Below, piece by piece: positions 11,294 to 22,599 of a stretch of DNA of 64,000 bases (positions are counted from its first letter, which is position 1; every line of letters starts with the position of its first letter). The notes below the pieces were generated by a model that did no database searches, was not told where the DNA came from, and saw nothing but the letters and a program-made list of their open reading frames with translations. Both the position numbers and the translations under genes were made by a program. Source of the stretch: Agarophyton chilense (lineage: Eukaryota; Rhodophyta; Florideophyceae; Gracilariales; Gracilariaceae); NCBI GenBank assembly GCA_030374765.1, contig JARGXX010000099.1, positions 682,001 through 746,000 of the forward strand, read 5' to 3'.

Positions 11294-11927
11294 TGGAGTA
11301 TAGTGGCGGAAGGGCTGACCTTTGAGGTTTTCAATATACTACTCTGACCGTGTAGGTGATGGATGCGAGGAATCATTGGCCACGCAGCTCCCGGCGAGCT
11401 ACTATCTAGGTGTTGTCAGCCACGTGTAGTGTTGACATGTACCTTCTGGTTGAGTAATTGTTAGTACTTGTAATTGTAATTATATTTATTTTAGCACAGT
11501 AGTGGAGTGGCCACCTGGCACTGTAGCTAGTGCTGGCCAGGTCTCTGACACTAGGTCAGGGACCGTGCCTTGCTGGAAGCTTCCGGGTGATCTGGAGAGT
11601 GAAGTCCACTGCATATAGGGAACTGCACCTCCCCCATCCTAATCTGATAAATACAGGCATAACTTGGGTCACGACTATACCTTTTGGTGTATTGTTTCTC
11701 AACTACCACACAGGCTTTCCCGCGCGTCCACGCGTACCATCGTTCACCTACACGGTATAGGCTAGTCGCTTCGCCGTTTGCTCCTGCGGGTTTTCACGGT
11801 GCCCTGTTACCATCGAGGTTTACTCCGTCTGCCTTCTAAGGTTGAGCGTCAACACGCTCCATACGGTTGAGCGTCACTACGCTCCCGAGACAAGACAGCA
11901 GCATACCCCAGAAGTGATTGTAGGACC
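11294..11927 (+). repeat. 5' LTR of G2
   Basis: It aligns end to end with 21,867-22,501. It starts with TG and ends ...aggacc, where the 3' copy ends ...cgaca, so the terminal CA is mutated here. The LTR contains a conserved pair of small hairpins (11,844-11,884). A divergent minus-strand relative of this LTR is at 52,640-53,252. Confidence 0.92.
11844..11884 (+). other. Twin tandem hairpins near the end of the G2 LTR
   Basis: Two copies of GAGCGT-(4 nt)-ACGCTC, at 11,844-11,859 and 11,869-11,884, repeat with a 25-bp period. Both stems are perfect in the 3' LTR too (22,418-22,433 and 22,443-22,458), while surrounding bases differ. They would form adjacent 6-bp stem, 4-base loop structures in the transcript. 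Confidence 0.6.
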
Positions 11928-11930
11928 TTT

Positions 11931-11949
11931 TGGTCTCTCGACTTAGAAA
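11931..11949 (+). other. Primer-binding site of G2
   Basis: TGGTCTCTCGACTTAGAAA follows the 5' LTR after three bases and matches the G1 site at 594 except for two positions. The TGG start pairs with a tRNA CCA end. Confidence 0.75.
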
Positions 11950-12074
11950 GTATTTTTAGGTTTCGTCGTACCTTCACGGTTCACACGAGATTCCGAGAAG
12001 GATTTGACGCTCGTACACCTATTTTGTTTCAGTAAATCCCGCAAAGCAATACGGGATACCACTATTGGTCACAA

Positions 12075-14285
12075 ATGGAACGACCTGAAAGGAATACGCT
12101 TGGTGCTAGCGACCCGCCAGGCCATAAAGGTCTTATAAGAGCCCCATCGGCTCAACCGATTCTGGAAAACCCCGAGGAGCTGCTCCGGCACCCTCGGGAC
12201 AAAATCGGAAAGGTACATGGTCCGCCGCCTATGGAAACGGAATCTCAAAGGGAATTACCAATTGAGGTTGCAGTGGAGGAGCTATGGCCTCAGCTTGAAG
12301 AGCGAGCGAAAGCGCTCGTCACCCTCGCGGTAGATGATTCATTAACCATAAAGGAGAAGTCGGATACCCGGATGGTTCCGCCCCCAATGGACGTGGATGC
12401 ATTTACCCGTATTGTGGTTGACCGAGCAGCTCAAGAGCTATCGGAAAGGATACATGAAATGGTGAAACAGTTTCTCTTTACAGATGCTAGGGAGCATGTT
12501 TACCACGCTGTGCAGGACCTTTGGGTTTCCGAAGGATTCGCAGAATCCCGACCTACACAGGTGAACATCGCAAAGCGCATACCAGAAGAGTTCCAAATGG
12601 GTCATTCCCTCCATTTCAAACACTTACCTACTGATAGTGAGTACCTACAGGGTCCAAGGCAGATTCAAGAGGTCCCGGGGAAGGTAGATCCTGAAGACAT
12701 TTACCTGCCCCCAATTACTGGTTTCGTTCAAAAGGATACCCATGGAGGTGGTCTGAAGGACGATTCGTCTGACTCGTTGGATAAGCGACGAAGAAACCCA
12801 AAAGGGAAAAAGCGGAGGACGAAGAGGGGAAAGAATCAAGAGGATGATTCAGACCCCCGACTTGTCAGACTCCAGTTCCGATACGAGTTCATCGTCATAT
12901 GATGACGGTAAAGGGAAGAAGAAGAAGAAAACGAATAGATCGACGAAGAAGTCGTCGAAAAAGAACCGAAAGGGTAAAAAGCGATACAATGAGTCGCCCG
13001 TCTCTGAGTCGGACACCGAAATGGACCTGAAGGTGCACCAACCGTTGAACGATATGTTCACCAAAGCGGTTGATTACAGGACTTATCGGTTGATCAAAAA
13101 GTCTTCTGATTACACCCAACGGGTGGCTCAGAAGATTACTAAGCACCAAAAGAAGCTCAGCTTCCAAATGGATGACACAGCCTTCACAGGTACGGATCCC
13201 ATTGCGATAATCGAGTTTCTACAGAAGTTTAAGATTGCATGTGACCAAAATGGTTATTTCGAGGGCGCTGCTATGTGGCTATTTCAGTTTTACCTGAAAG
13301 AACAAGCATACTACTTGCTGCAGGGTAGGCTTCGCGGCAATACCTTAGCGATAGATGAGGATGGCACATAGATATTGGAGTCATACCCAGAGGTGGTCAA
13401 TTTCCTTTTGGAAACATACGCCACCGATGAGGCTATCCAAAAGGCTTAGTCGGAAGTCCTCGTTTAACATCAAAGGTCTGGGCAAACCGAATCGGAGTTT
13501 TCGCTCGCGCTTTGGATTCTGGCAACAGGTTGTTGTAATGTGTTCACTACCTCTAAGCTAAAGTCGCTATTTGCCGACAATGTCGGCAAAGCGATCCGGC
13601 TCCAGGTACGCAATTACCTGGTCACTAACCGAAAGGTAGACTAAATTGGGCTGGCTCGATACTCCTAGGGCCTTGGAGATACCCTTCGGCTGGGAAAGAG
13701 ACCAGCGGTGCCTCAAACCTCGAAAGATAAATCGAAAAGGTCAGTCCTGGAAATTGAAGACACAACAACCTCAGAGGGTAGCTCGCACATCGAAGTGCCT
13801 ACAGGAACCGCTATCCACTTGGTAGCCACCCAGGGGCGGTTCTCGAAACCTTCGACGGTAGGAAATTGGTCGTCGATGCGTACACCAAACTCGGTGCAAT
13901 CACCGCCAAGTGCGATGAGTTCGCATAAGATGCAGGGAGCGAGCTCCCATAACTCGCCACCCACATCCTACGCCACTGCGCCTACCAACCAGGTTTCGAA
14001 GCCCCCGCAATGGTAACGCGAGACCCCCAAACTGGAGGCCTCGTTTGCTAGTTCTGTCTCTCGACAGACCATTTGGCAAACAATTGCGCTAACTTACCTC
14101 CAGGGATGAGAGACCAGTTGATTCAGGCTCGCATGCAGAATCACCAACGCCTCTATAAATCTTCAACGCAAGCACCAAATAGGTTCCAACCCCGTACACC
14201 GGTACAGGTCAATACCATCGAGGAAACACCACACTTGGACTCAACCCCTGCCGTACAGGAGGAAAACACCGAATGGTTGGCGTAA
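12075..14285 (+). pseudogene. gag: gag of G2, two frameshifts and several stops
   Basis: It starts at ATG 12,075. The first frame (to about 12,855) encodes an acidic and Pro-rich N-terminus with helical parts. A one-base slip then moves reading to the next frame through a Ser/Asp/Lys low-complexity stretch (about 12,845-13,000) and the capsid-like region (13,020-13,620), whose ETYATDEAIQKA resembles G1 SYATNSAIQQA. After about 14,020 the frame slips back, and a CCHC knuckle (C-stop-FCLSTDHLANNC) lies at about 14,050-14,090, with a TAG inside the CX2C. The stop is at 14,283-14,285, overlapping the start of pol. In-frame stops include 13,369, 13,447 and 13,642. Confidence 0.88.
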
Positions 14286-17200
14286 TGGCCGAACCAAACC
14301 TGCAGGTGGAAGTCCAATCGATACCCAGAACCTTGAAAGTGGAAGAGAACACGTCACAACCAGGTCCGGTTTGTCATATGAAGTACAATAACTATAAAGT
14401 ACGTGCTTCAATGTGTTTCTCCCATCGCCTTGCGGTTCCGGTCACCTGCGTGTTGGATACGGGGGCCGGCCCAAACGTCCTGAACTCCAGCGTCATACCT
14501 GAGGCGGTACTTCCGAACTTGAGCCGACCTCCCGACAACAACCCGCTGGTGGATGCCAATGAGCGCCCATTAAACCTTCGAGGTATGCTCACCACTGTGG
14601 TGCAGCTCGGACACCTCAAGGTAAGACTGCAATTCGTTGTTGTCGACCGTTTACCAACAGACTGCCTACTAGGTACGAACTTCATTGACAGACATGTCAA
14701 AGAAATCCTTCGTGGTTCCCGTACCGTCGCCCTACGTCAAGGGGGACGAATTGCCATTTTAGGTAATGCGGAAACCAAACGAGGATGGTTCGTCAAACCG
14801 AAGAAGAGGATATCCACCGAAACGGTCTCCAACAAAGTGCGCATTACCAAACTGGTTGTTATCCTGCCAATGCACCAAATATTGGTACCGGTGTCGTGGG
14901 CGACCCCGGGGTTGGTCATACTACAAAACCATCCGAGGTTAGCACATCGACACCTCACCTTGATGGCCAACGGAATTGTCGACAACATCCCAAATCAACC
15001 CTTCAAGGTGTGTCTCAGCAACTTCAGCAGTCAGGACGTGAAGTTGCCGAGAAATATCAATGTTGGCATCGCACTACCGGCACCTCAAGGGGTCTTCACC
15101 GTAGCTCACACTGATCTCGGCAAGGTCGCCTTCGGTAAGGAAGGGGGGTGCACCAATGCGTCCACAACCACAAAGGTATCGATAAATACCAACTTGGAAG
15201 CAAAGGTAACCGATAAGGCATTGGTAGACAAAGAATAGAAACCGGACCCTGAAAGGCAATGGAAAGATACAGTCCAGATCGGTGAAGAAAACGGCCGACT
15301 GCAGGGTCGTATTATTGACCTTCTGGAGGAGTTCGAAACCATGTGGTCAGACCATCTGGGCCAAATTAAGGCCCCACAGCATCGTATCGAGCTCCTCCTT
15401 GACTCGAAGCCGATTTACTAGAAACTATAACGAGCAGGTCCGAAGGCGAGAGAAATAGAACTCAAAGAAGTGGAGCGGATGCTCCAAGAAGGGGTAATTG
15501 AACCAGCCAACTCAGTTTGGGCTATTCCCGTGGTTCTGGTTCAGAAGAAAGGGGATAAACGTATGAGGTTTTGTGTGGACTACAGGAGCCTCAATAGCGT
15601 GACCATCAGGGATTCGTACCCGATACCTAGAATGGATGACTGCGTCGACTCCTTGGGAGATGCGCAGGTATTAACCACGTTGGATGCCAATTGTAGTTAT
15701 TGGCAGGTACCTGTAGCTGAGGAAGATCGAGACAAAACGACCTTCAGGTGCCATGCAGGTTGGTTTCGCTTCAAGTGGATGCCTTTCGGGCTGCGCAATG
15801 CCCCAGCCACCTTTCAAAGGGCGCTGGACATCATCCTTTCGAAGGTTAAATAGACAACCGCCTTGGTATACATCGATGATGTAATCATCTATTCCATATC
15901 AGTAGAAGAGCATTTCGCACAGGTGCGCACCGTACTAACCCTCCTAGCTGAGGCGGGGGTGACGCTGAAATTACGCAAATGCGTGTTCTTTTCCAGAACG
16001 GTTGAATACATGGGACACATCATAGGCCCCGGTACCCTAGAGGTTGCGCCGAGCAACATTAGAGCCGTACAGGAGGTCAAGTTGCCAGGATCCCAGACAG
16101 AGGTACGATCCTTCATAGGTTTATCTAACGTCTATCGTCGCTTCGTGAAGGGATTCGCGAAAATAGCGGCTCCCCTCGACGAGAAACTCCAGAAAGGTGA
16201 ACCTGAACGTTTTGAAAATCTATCGAACGACGAAATGGATACCTTCGAGGAATTGAAACGAGCACTGTTGTCGCCGCCAATCTTAGCGTTACCGAAAACA
16301 GATCTACCGTACACGCTGGATACAAATGCATCCCATGCCCAAATTGGTTGGTGTCTCATGCAGGAGCAGCACAACGGAGATAAATTACTCATAAGGTACT
16401 GGAGCCGAGCTATGAATGAGGCGGAGCAGAACTACACCGTAACCAAGAAAGAATGTCGAGCAGTAGTGTGGAGCATGTTAATGCTACGTCCATACCCGTA
16501 TGGTCAGCGCTTTACGTTGCGCACGGACCAAGACTCCTTAAGGTGGATCCTCGGACTCGCAGATGCGTCTGGTAGATTTGCCCGTTGGAGGTTGAGACTG
16601 TCGGAGTTTGAATACGACGTACAGTACCGTCCAGGTATCAATCACAACATGGCTGACGCCACGTCACGCTTAAACACCTCAGGGCTAGAGACAGGACCGG
16701 TGGACGATGATATCTCTTGCTTTTTGGTTTCATCAAACCAAAATGGTACCGGCGACCACCTAGAAGGATGGTGGGACTTACCTGAAGAAGGTGCTTTGCG
16801 GAACACCGGCATGACGACGCAGATACTGACCCTAGAGGAAACGAACGTCATGCCGGTAACCCGAGAGGGATTTCTACGAGAACAGGCCCAGGATGCGTAA
16901 TGCAGAACCCTGGCTGACCAAATTCGTTTCAAAGTATCACCGTTCGATGTGGACTACAATGGGTACATCGTGAGAAGGTCAACCTTGGACTGTAGCCTTC
17001 AAAAGGTGGTTCCGAAGGCACTGCGCCCGAGATTCTTGTATCTCGCGCACTACCCGCGACTATCGAGACACCCCGGTGCCACCAGGATGTATTACACCTT
17101 GAGGCAACAGTTCTATTGGCTTCATATGGCCCATGATGTCTACACCATTGTAGGTCAATGCGAATCTTAGGTTTGTACCCGCGGGGGTGTTCGAAAGCAT

Positions 17201-18817
17201 CGAAAGTACCTCAAGCTGTTTCCAGCAGCGGATCCACTGGAGTTTGTTGCGATAGACCTTCTAGGACCACTTCCCAAAACCAGGAATGGGAATCAGCACA
17301 TTGTAGTGATCACCGACAGGTTCTCGAAGCTCACAAGAGCGATACCTTTAAAGGAGACGAAACCAACCACGCTGGCGATCGTGTTACTCAACAATTGGGT
17401 CTACTCGTATGGTGCACCATTGTACCTACTTACCGATAATGGTTCAAACTTGGCAACGAAGTTCTTCGAAGCAGTCTGTAACCTCTTGGATATCAAGCAC
17501 TATTTCACTACTGCCCACCACCCGCAGACGAACGGACAGGTCGAGCGCTTTAACCACACATTGGTATCAAGGCTACGACACTATACGGAAGAGCACCAAA
17601 CTGGGTTGGATGAGCTGGTGCAACCGATCAACTACTTCCATAACCTCCAGGTACAACGGTCAACGCAGACCACTCCCTTTGATTAGGTTCTTTCGCGACA
17701 CCCCCCAGGTATTGTAGTGCAGGGAGGTCATACCACCAGCACTGCAGCTGGTACACTGACACCTGCCAAGGTCAAGCGCAATACCCTTTTGAGGTTGAGG
17801 AGGGCTCTCCAACATGCAGAGAGCCGCCTCATAGCAGGCCAGAAGCGGTGCAAGGCCGACTACGACCGTAGTGTAACCAAGGTGGTCTCTGTATCCTCGG
17901 GACAATATGTCTACATAGACAACCCACCTTCAGGTAAAAGAACACGACTGGGTGATGAAGCGGACGATGAAGCTATTGATAGAGATATCAATTCAAAGCT
18001 TCTACCCAAATCATTGGGACCTTATAAGGTATTGAACGCATCAGACCACACCGTTACGGTTGACCAGGGTGGAATACCGAATACGATATCAACCGACAGT
18101 ATTAAGGTAGCACCTGAAACAGTTCAGCATCGCATGGAGGAGGGCACCTCAGCCCGAGAGCTCAGAGCGGTAGCTCTGCGCACTCGACCTTCGGAATACC
18201 CCACCCCAATTGAGGTGAATGATGAATTACAACGGGATGATCCGGATCAAATCCCTCTAACAGGGACGAAAATGGAACCTCACACAGTAACAGCGGAAGC
18301 TCCCAACTTGGAACATATGAACCCTCGAGGTGGCGTTCCCCCGAAAGATCAGGACCAAACCTCCGAAGAAGTTCCCGTTGACCGTCTTGTAGGCCACACG
18401 CGAACCTACAATGGTCTGAAGTACACCGTCAGGTGGTACGGCTAGGGCCCAGGAGGGGACACCCTCGAACCCCCAGCCGCAATACCCCACACTTCCGTAT
18501 CAGGTATTGGCGCCGTCGCAAGGAGCCGATGCCTGAAAACCACTAACTTTAGACCTTCGTGGTACTCAGGCCTAAGGAAGGGGGAGAAAAGAAGTCGTTT
18601 TCCGCAGAAGGTGAACGCATATGCGTGTCAGGTTACCAACAAGGGAGGGCACGAAAGAACAACCAAATGTAACAGTAGAAGAGAAAAGAAGAGACAAGAA
18701 TTTTCTTTAAGAAGGACCTGTCAGTTTAGGAGCAATGAAATCAGGAGGACCCGTGTTATTGACTACCCACGGAGGAAAACCTGCGGAAATGCTAGGAGCC
18801 ATCGACCTAAGAGGTAG
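14273..18817 (+). pseudogene. pol: pol of G2: protease, RT, RNase H, integrase, chromodomain, in one frame with stops
   Basis: The whole polyprotein stays in one frame, -1 relative to the last gag frame and overlapping gag by a few codons. Protease: LDTGAGPN at about 14,450. RT: FCVDYRSLN, YWQVPV, YIDD at 15,869-15,880. RNase H: the DTDAS motif reads LDTNAS near 16,315, so a catalytic Asp is replaced by Asn. Integrase: zinc finger damaged (only VC of the usual CX2C is clear, with a stop inside), then D at 17,255, D at 17,435 and E at 17,543, a normal DD35E spacing. The GPY-type C-terminus (LGPYKVLNASD) and a chromodomain (GLKYTVRWYG) follow. Stops lie at 15,236, 15,418, 15,427, 15,851, 16,898, 17,168, 17,684 and 18,443. 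If pol runs to 18,817 it overlaps the antisense ORF tail by about 110 bp; its true end may be earlier. Confidence 0.93.
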
Positions 18818-21025
18818 CGAAGGAGCGGTAGCCCCGCCACTGGGGAGAGGAGTCGAAACCAAAATAGGATGAACGAAAGGAACCGCCGGAGCAGGTTGCA
18901 AAACCGCAGGGTTCAAGTTGGCACCTAGAAGGGGGTCTGTCAAAGGATCAGATGGCGCAGCAGCAGAGACGCTTGCCAGATTGGCAACCTGACGGGTGAC
19001 CAGTTGGTACATGTTCAACTGGAACTGATTCCGTAGCTCACCAAGTTGGTTCAGCGCCTTCATGTATTGCGCATGGCGCGGCAGCAAACCTTCAAGGAGC
19101 GTTAATACAGCTACCACGGAGGTAAGCCCAGCCCTCTGAAAGTTGGTGACGCAAGTCTGGCGAATTCGAGTCAGCAAACCGACCACGGCTGGAGAATCCA
19201 TCATAGGTTGAGGCGGAGGAAGAGCAATATCCGCCAACAGAGGTCGAACCGGAACAGCAACCCGCGAGGAGCTCGGTTGATTAGGAGTCACACCTGTAGG
19301 GATAGGCGACTTACGACCTTGAGGTAACGGCTCGGACTGTAAGGGACCAGCATAACGACCAATTAGTTTCTCCACAGTACCGTGAAAAGGTTTGGGGCTC
19401 GCGGGAGCTCCATAAACAGGAGGCTCCCCGGGATAATGTTGGGCGTGGCGAGGCACCATCTCTCAAGTTGCGAGATCGAATGCCTCCCAACCTTGATGGG
19501 AATCCCAATGGTAATTCTTGCTCTGCTCGAGATACGAGTCCAAATCCTTCACGGTAGAATCGGCCCCCTCGACGATGTTCTCGTAACCAAATCGGGAAAT
19601 ATCCTGAACAACCCTCGGAGGTATGAAGAAGACGCGACCTACAGGTTGAACACCATCTCGGTATATGTCAGAGTCGGGATTGCGAAAATCCCAATCGATA
19701 CCGTAACGGGTGGCCTCCAGAGCCAGGATGGCAACCAATACGGTCCACTCCAAGAGGCCAATCGACCAAATGAGGTAATACCGCTCTAGGTTCCGGTAGA
19801 TTTGACTCCCGAAGTACGCCAAGACCGGCGGAGTGGGCAGGCTCAGTGATAACGGAACCTCATAAAACTCGCACCACTGTGGTCGAGTCACGTACAAATA
19901 TCGTCTGTCCTTCGTAGTTTGTGAGAAGTACTCGACGTTATGAAACATATGCATAACGTGAGTACAAGAGTTGCGAGCGCGAACGCGACTCTCCGTCGCT
20001 GCATCCTCGCCCCACCTACGACGGTCAGCCCAATTGATAGTGGTGAAAGGCCGATTCAGGGAAACCAAGTCAGGTGAAACCGGAAGGTAAGTCTCCGGAA
20101 TAGACGGGTACTGGCACACTTGCAACACCAATCGACGGTAGTAATCCAGCTCCGGTTCGATGCACACTTACGGCAAGTCGCCCGGATATATCGGCGGGAT
20201 GAAACACCTTAAAGGTGTATGACGCCGACGACTCTGGTAACATTCCAGTCGACCCTGACGGGGTTGAAACTCTTGGTCCCGTTTCTTCAAAAGCAATGAA
20301 ACGGATCGAAGGCGCTCGCAGTCCCAACGGGACAAACCCAAGTAGGTATCCAATTTTCGTCCCGTAAGAGCTGCCGACAGTGACTAATTCCCCACCGCCA
20401 CAGGCCAATCGTGCTGCAACAGGTCATTGTTCGTCACCTAGTCGAAGGTAATACCGAAAGGTCCATACTGACTCGTCGTCCGGTTCGCCGCACCAAACGC
20501 AAGATTGTGAGCCCAATTGGTTTGTGTTGTCGGAGGAAGCCCACCACTGCGTTGGTATGGGTCAGTCGGAGTTCCAGGGGAGAACTGTGTCGCAGGGACA
20601 GGCACGCTAGGAAAACCAATGTTGGTAGGCGTTCGAGAAGTCGAGCGAGTCACCTTCATGGTAATACCACCACGTCCACGGCCACGCGATGGGCCGCTAC
20701 CCGAAATGGTTGGGAAGGCCGTAGCTCGACCCGACGAACGAGGTGATGACTCGACCTCCACCGCCGCGGTGAACACCAGCGGGTATTTATCCTTCTGAAG
20801 TGGCGCCTCCTCGGTCCGTTCTGAGAAAACGGCCAACGTATCCAACCTTTCCGGTAGTACCGACACTGACCTTTCGGGTACAACCGTGGCCGGCGTGCGG
20901 GCATGAGCGGGTCCAGACCTTGGAGGTATCGTGGAACGGGACCAATCTGATCTTAAAGGCATAACTGCAGAGGTATCAATCCCCTCGGAATCTCTGACTT
21001 CTTCAACCTCAATGGTAACCGCCAT
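18707..21025 (-). pseudogene. Antisense ORF of G2, unknown protein, four in-frame stops
   Basis: One minus-strand frame runs from ATG at 21,025 to 18,707, about 773 codons, broken only at about 20,438 (TAG), 20,395 (TAG), 20,168 (TAA) and 19,460 (TGA). N-terminal third: Ser/Pro/Arg-rich, with GRGRGG. Middle: aromatic-rich (WADRRRWG, HMFHNVEYF, RPQWCEFYEVP), then a hydrophobic segment of about 20 residues at 19,715-19,777 (LIWSIGLLEWTVLVAILAL) that could be membrane-embedded or a buried helix. C-terminus: Pro-rich then helical (LNQLGELRNQFQLNMYQL). The G3 relic at 54,230-57,960 follows it almost to the end, and G1/G4 carry distant relatives. I know no family that matches. Confidence 0.75.
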
Positions 21026-21850
21026 CTCACGTCTCTCGAGCGCTGGTGCTGCTTATGGGGACGACCCATCCCTTCGAGGTATCGGTGATGAATCTACGAT
21101 GCGGCGCGAGGTGCACCGACGTGGTACCGAAGGGGTTCGAACGCGTGCGCGGAGGCGGCGCGATCCTGTCATTGTGGTGAGGGTAAACCGGAATGCAAAA
21201 CCGGAAAAGGTCGCGTAATTACCGACGGGGCCGCTTAACACCAATAAGGTCTCACACCCAGAAGCTTCCACAACGGACCCAGGCCGACCTCTCAATGGTT
21301 GTATCGACGCAGGCTCAGGCCCCACCAGCGCCACGAGTCAATCCTTACAAGGTAGACGAAACCTGAAAGATCGAGAAGGCAGAAAGCCTTCGGGGAAAAG
21401 CCGGACAGCACGATTACGGTCGCGACGCCGCCAATTAAGGGCGACAATACCTGAAGGGTTGTCGAGCCATGGGAACGATCAGGCGGAACGGCGCGCGCAG
21501 GGACCTAGGAGGGAACTAAAGTTTGAGTAACCGAGAAGGGTGAGATACCAGCTTGGTTAGACAGGGGTCTATGCGGAAGCAGAACCGCAAGCACGCAGGG
21601 CTACTACCGAAAAGGTGCCCGAGAGCGTGCCAGGTACACTGCATCGCCCTCATTACAGTCCCTACCTGAGTATTTGTCGCTCAATTCGTGCGCCGACGTT
21701 GTCGCGAGCCCTCCCCCCAACCGATACTGGCGCCGAGTTCTGAACCTCAAGGGATCCAGCGCCGCGCCCAGACACTACTCCAATGCCCGCGCCGCTGTCG
21801 CTCGTTACAACTCTATGGTGTGATGAAGGGAGACACGGGGCGTGCTTCAA
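21026..21850. other. G2 3' spacer between antisense ORF start and PPT
   Basis: About 825 bp with short overlapping ORFs on both strands, Arg-rich in every frame, and nothing recognisable. It would hold the promoter of the antisense ORF if there is one; I see no convincing TATA box. Confidence 0.5.
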
Positions 21851-21866
21851 GGGTAGGAAGGGGGTC
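21851..21866 (+). other. Polypurine tract of G2
   Basis: gggtaggaaggggg, followed by tc, lies directly before the TG that starts the 3' LTR. It is a textbook plus-strand priming tract. A matching but mutated tract flanks the G3 LTR at 53,253-53,267. Confidence 0.85.
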
Positions 21867-22501
21867 TGTCGTATAGTGGCGGAAGGGCTGAACTTTGAGG
21901 TTGTCAATATACTACTCTGACCTTGTAGGTGATGGATGTGAGGAATCATCTGCCACGCAGCTCCGGGCGAGCTACCATCTAGGTGTTGTCAGCCACTTGT
22001 AGTGTTGACATGTACCTTCTGGTTGAATAATTGTTAGTAATAGTAATTGTAATTATGTGTATTCTAGTACAGTAGTTTTTGTGGCCACCTGGCACTGTAG
22101 CCAGTGTTGGCCAGGTCTCTGACACTAGGTCAGGGACCGTACTTTGCTGGCACCCCCCGGGTGATCTGGAGAGTGAAGTCCACTGCATATATGGAACTGC
22201 ACCTCCCCCATCCTATTCTGATAAAGACAGGCATCACTTGGGTCACGACTATACCTTTTGGTTTATTGTTTCTCAACTACCACACAGGCTTTCCCGCGCG
22301 TTGACGCCTACCATTTTTCACCTACACGGTATAGGCTAGTCGCCCTGCCGTTTGCCCCTGCGGGTTTTCACGTTTCCCTGTTACCATCGAGGTTTACTAC
22401 GTCTGCCTTCTAAGGTTGAGCGTCAACACGCTCCCTACGGTTGAGCGTCACTACGCTCCCGAGACAAGACAGTAGCATACCCCAGAGGTGAGTTTACGAC
22501 A
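21867..22501 (+). repeat. 3' LTR of G2
   Basis: It pairs with 11,294-11,927, begins TG after the polypurine tract and ends ...cgaca before the target duplication ctcgc. The twin hairpins at 22,418-22,458 are intact. Confidence 0.93.
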
Positions 22502-22506
22502 CTCGC
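22502..22506. other. Right target-site duplication of G2
   Basis: ctcgc, identical to 11,289-11,293. Confidence 0.85.
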
Positions 22507-22599
22507 TGCAAGAACGCGTTGGGCGCGAAGCGCGCGGCAGGTGTAGGTAGAAGTTCCGTTTATTGTACAGTGAGGTATATTTCCAGCGACGGCGCAGTG

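Larger units (their letters stand above)
11294..22501 (+). mobile_element. Ty3/gypsy chromodomain retrotransposon G2, structurally complete
   Basis: This 11.2-kb element has both LTRs, a 5-bp target duplication (ctcgc), a primer-binding site, gag, pol with a chromodomain, an antisense ORF and a clear polypurine tract. The length is large for gypsy elements because of the antisense ORF and a long 3' untranslated stretch. Most damage is nonsense mutation within otherwise continuous frames, plus two frameshifts in gag. The LTRs differ at roughly 25 of 300 aligned bases by hand count. Removing the element joins the Harbinger flank ...gaagccctcgc to tgcaagaacg..., so it inserted into H1. Confidence 0.95.

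Noticed and set aside
11530-11760. ORF in the G2 LTR, also present at 22,104-22,304 and, reversed, at 52,745-52,993
   Set aside because: It recurs because the LTR recurs; the frame is not conserved in the G3 copy. It was useful for finding the G3 LTR but is not a protein gene.
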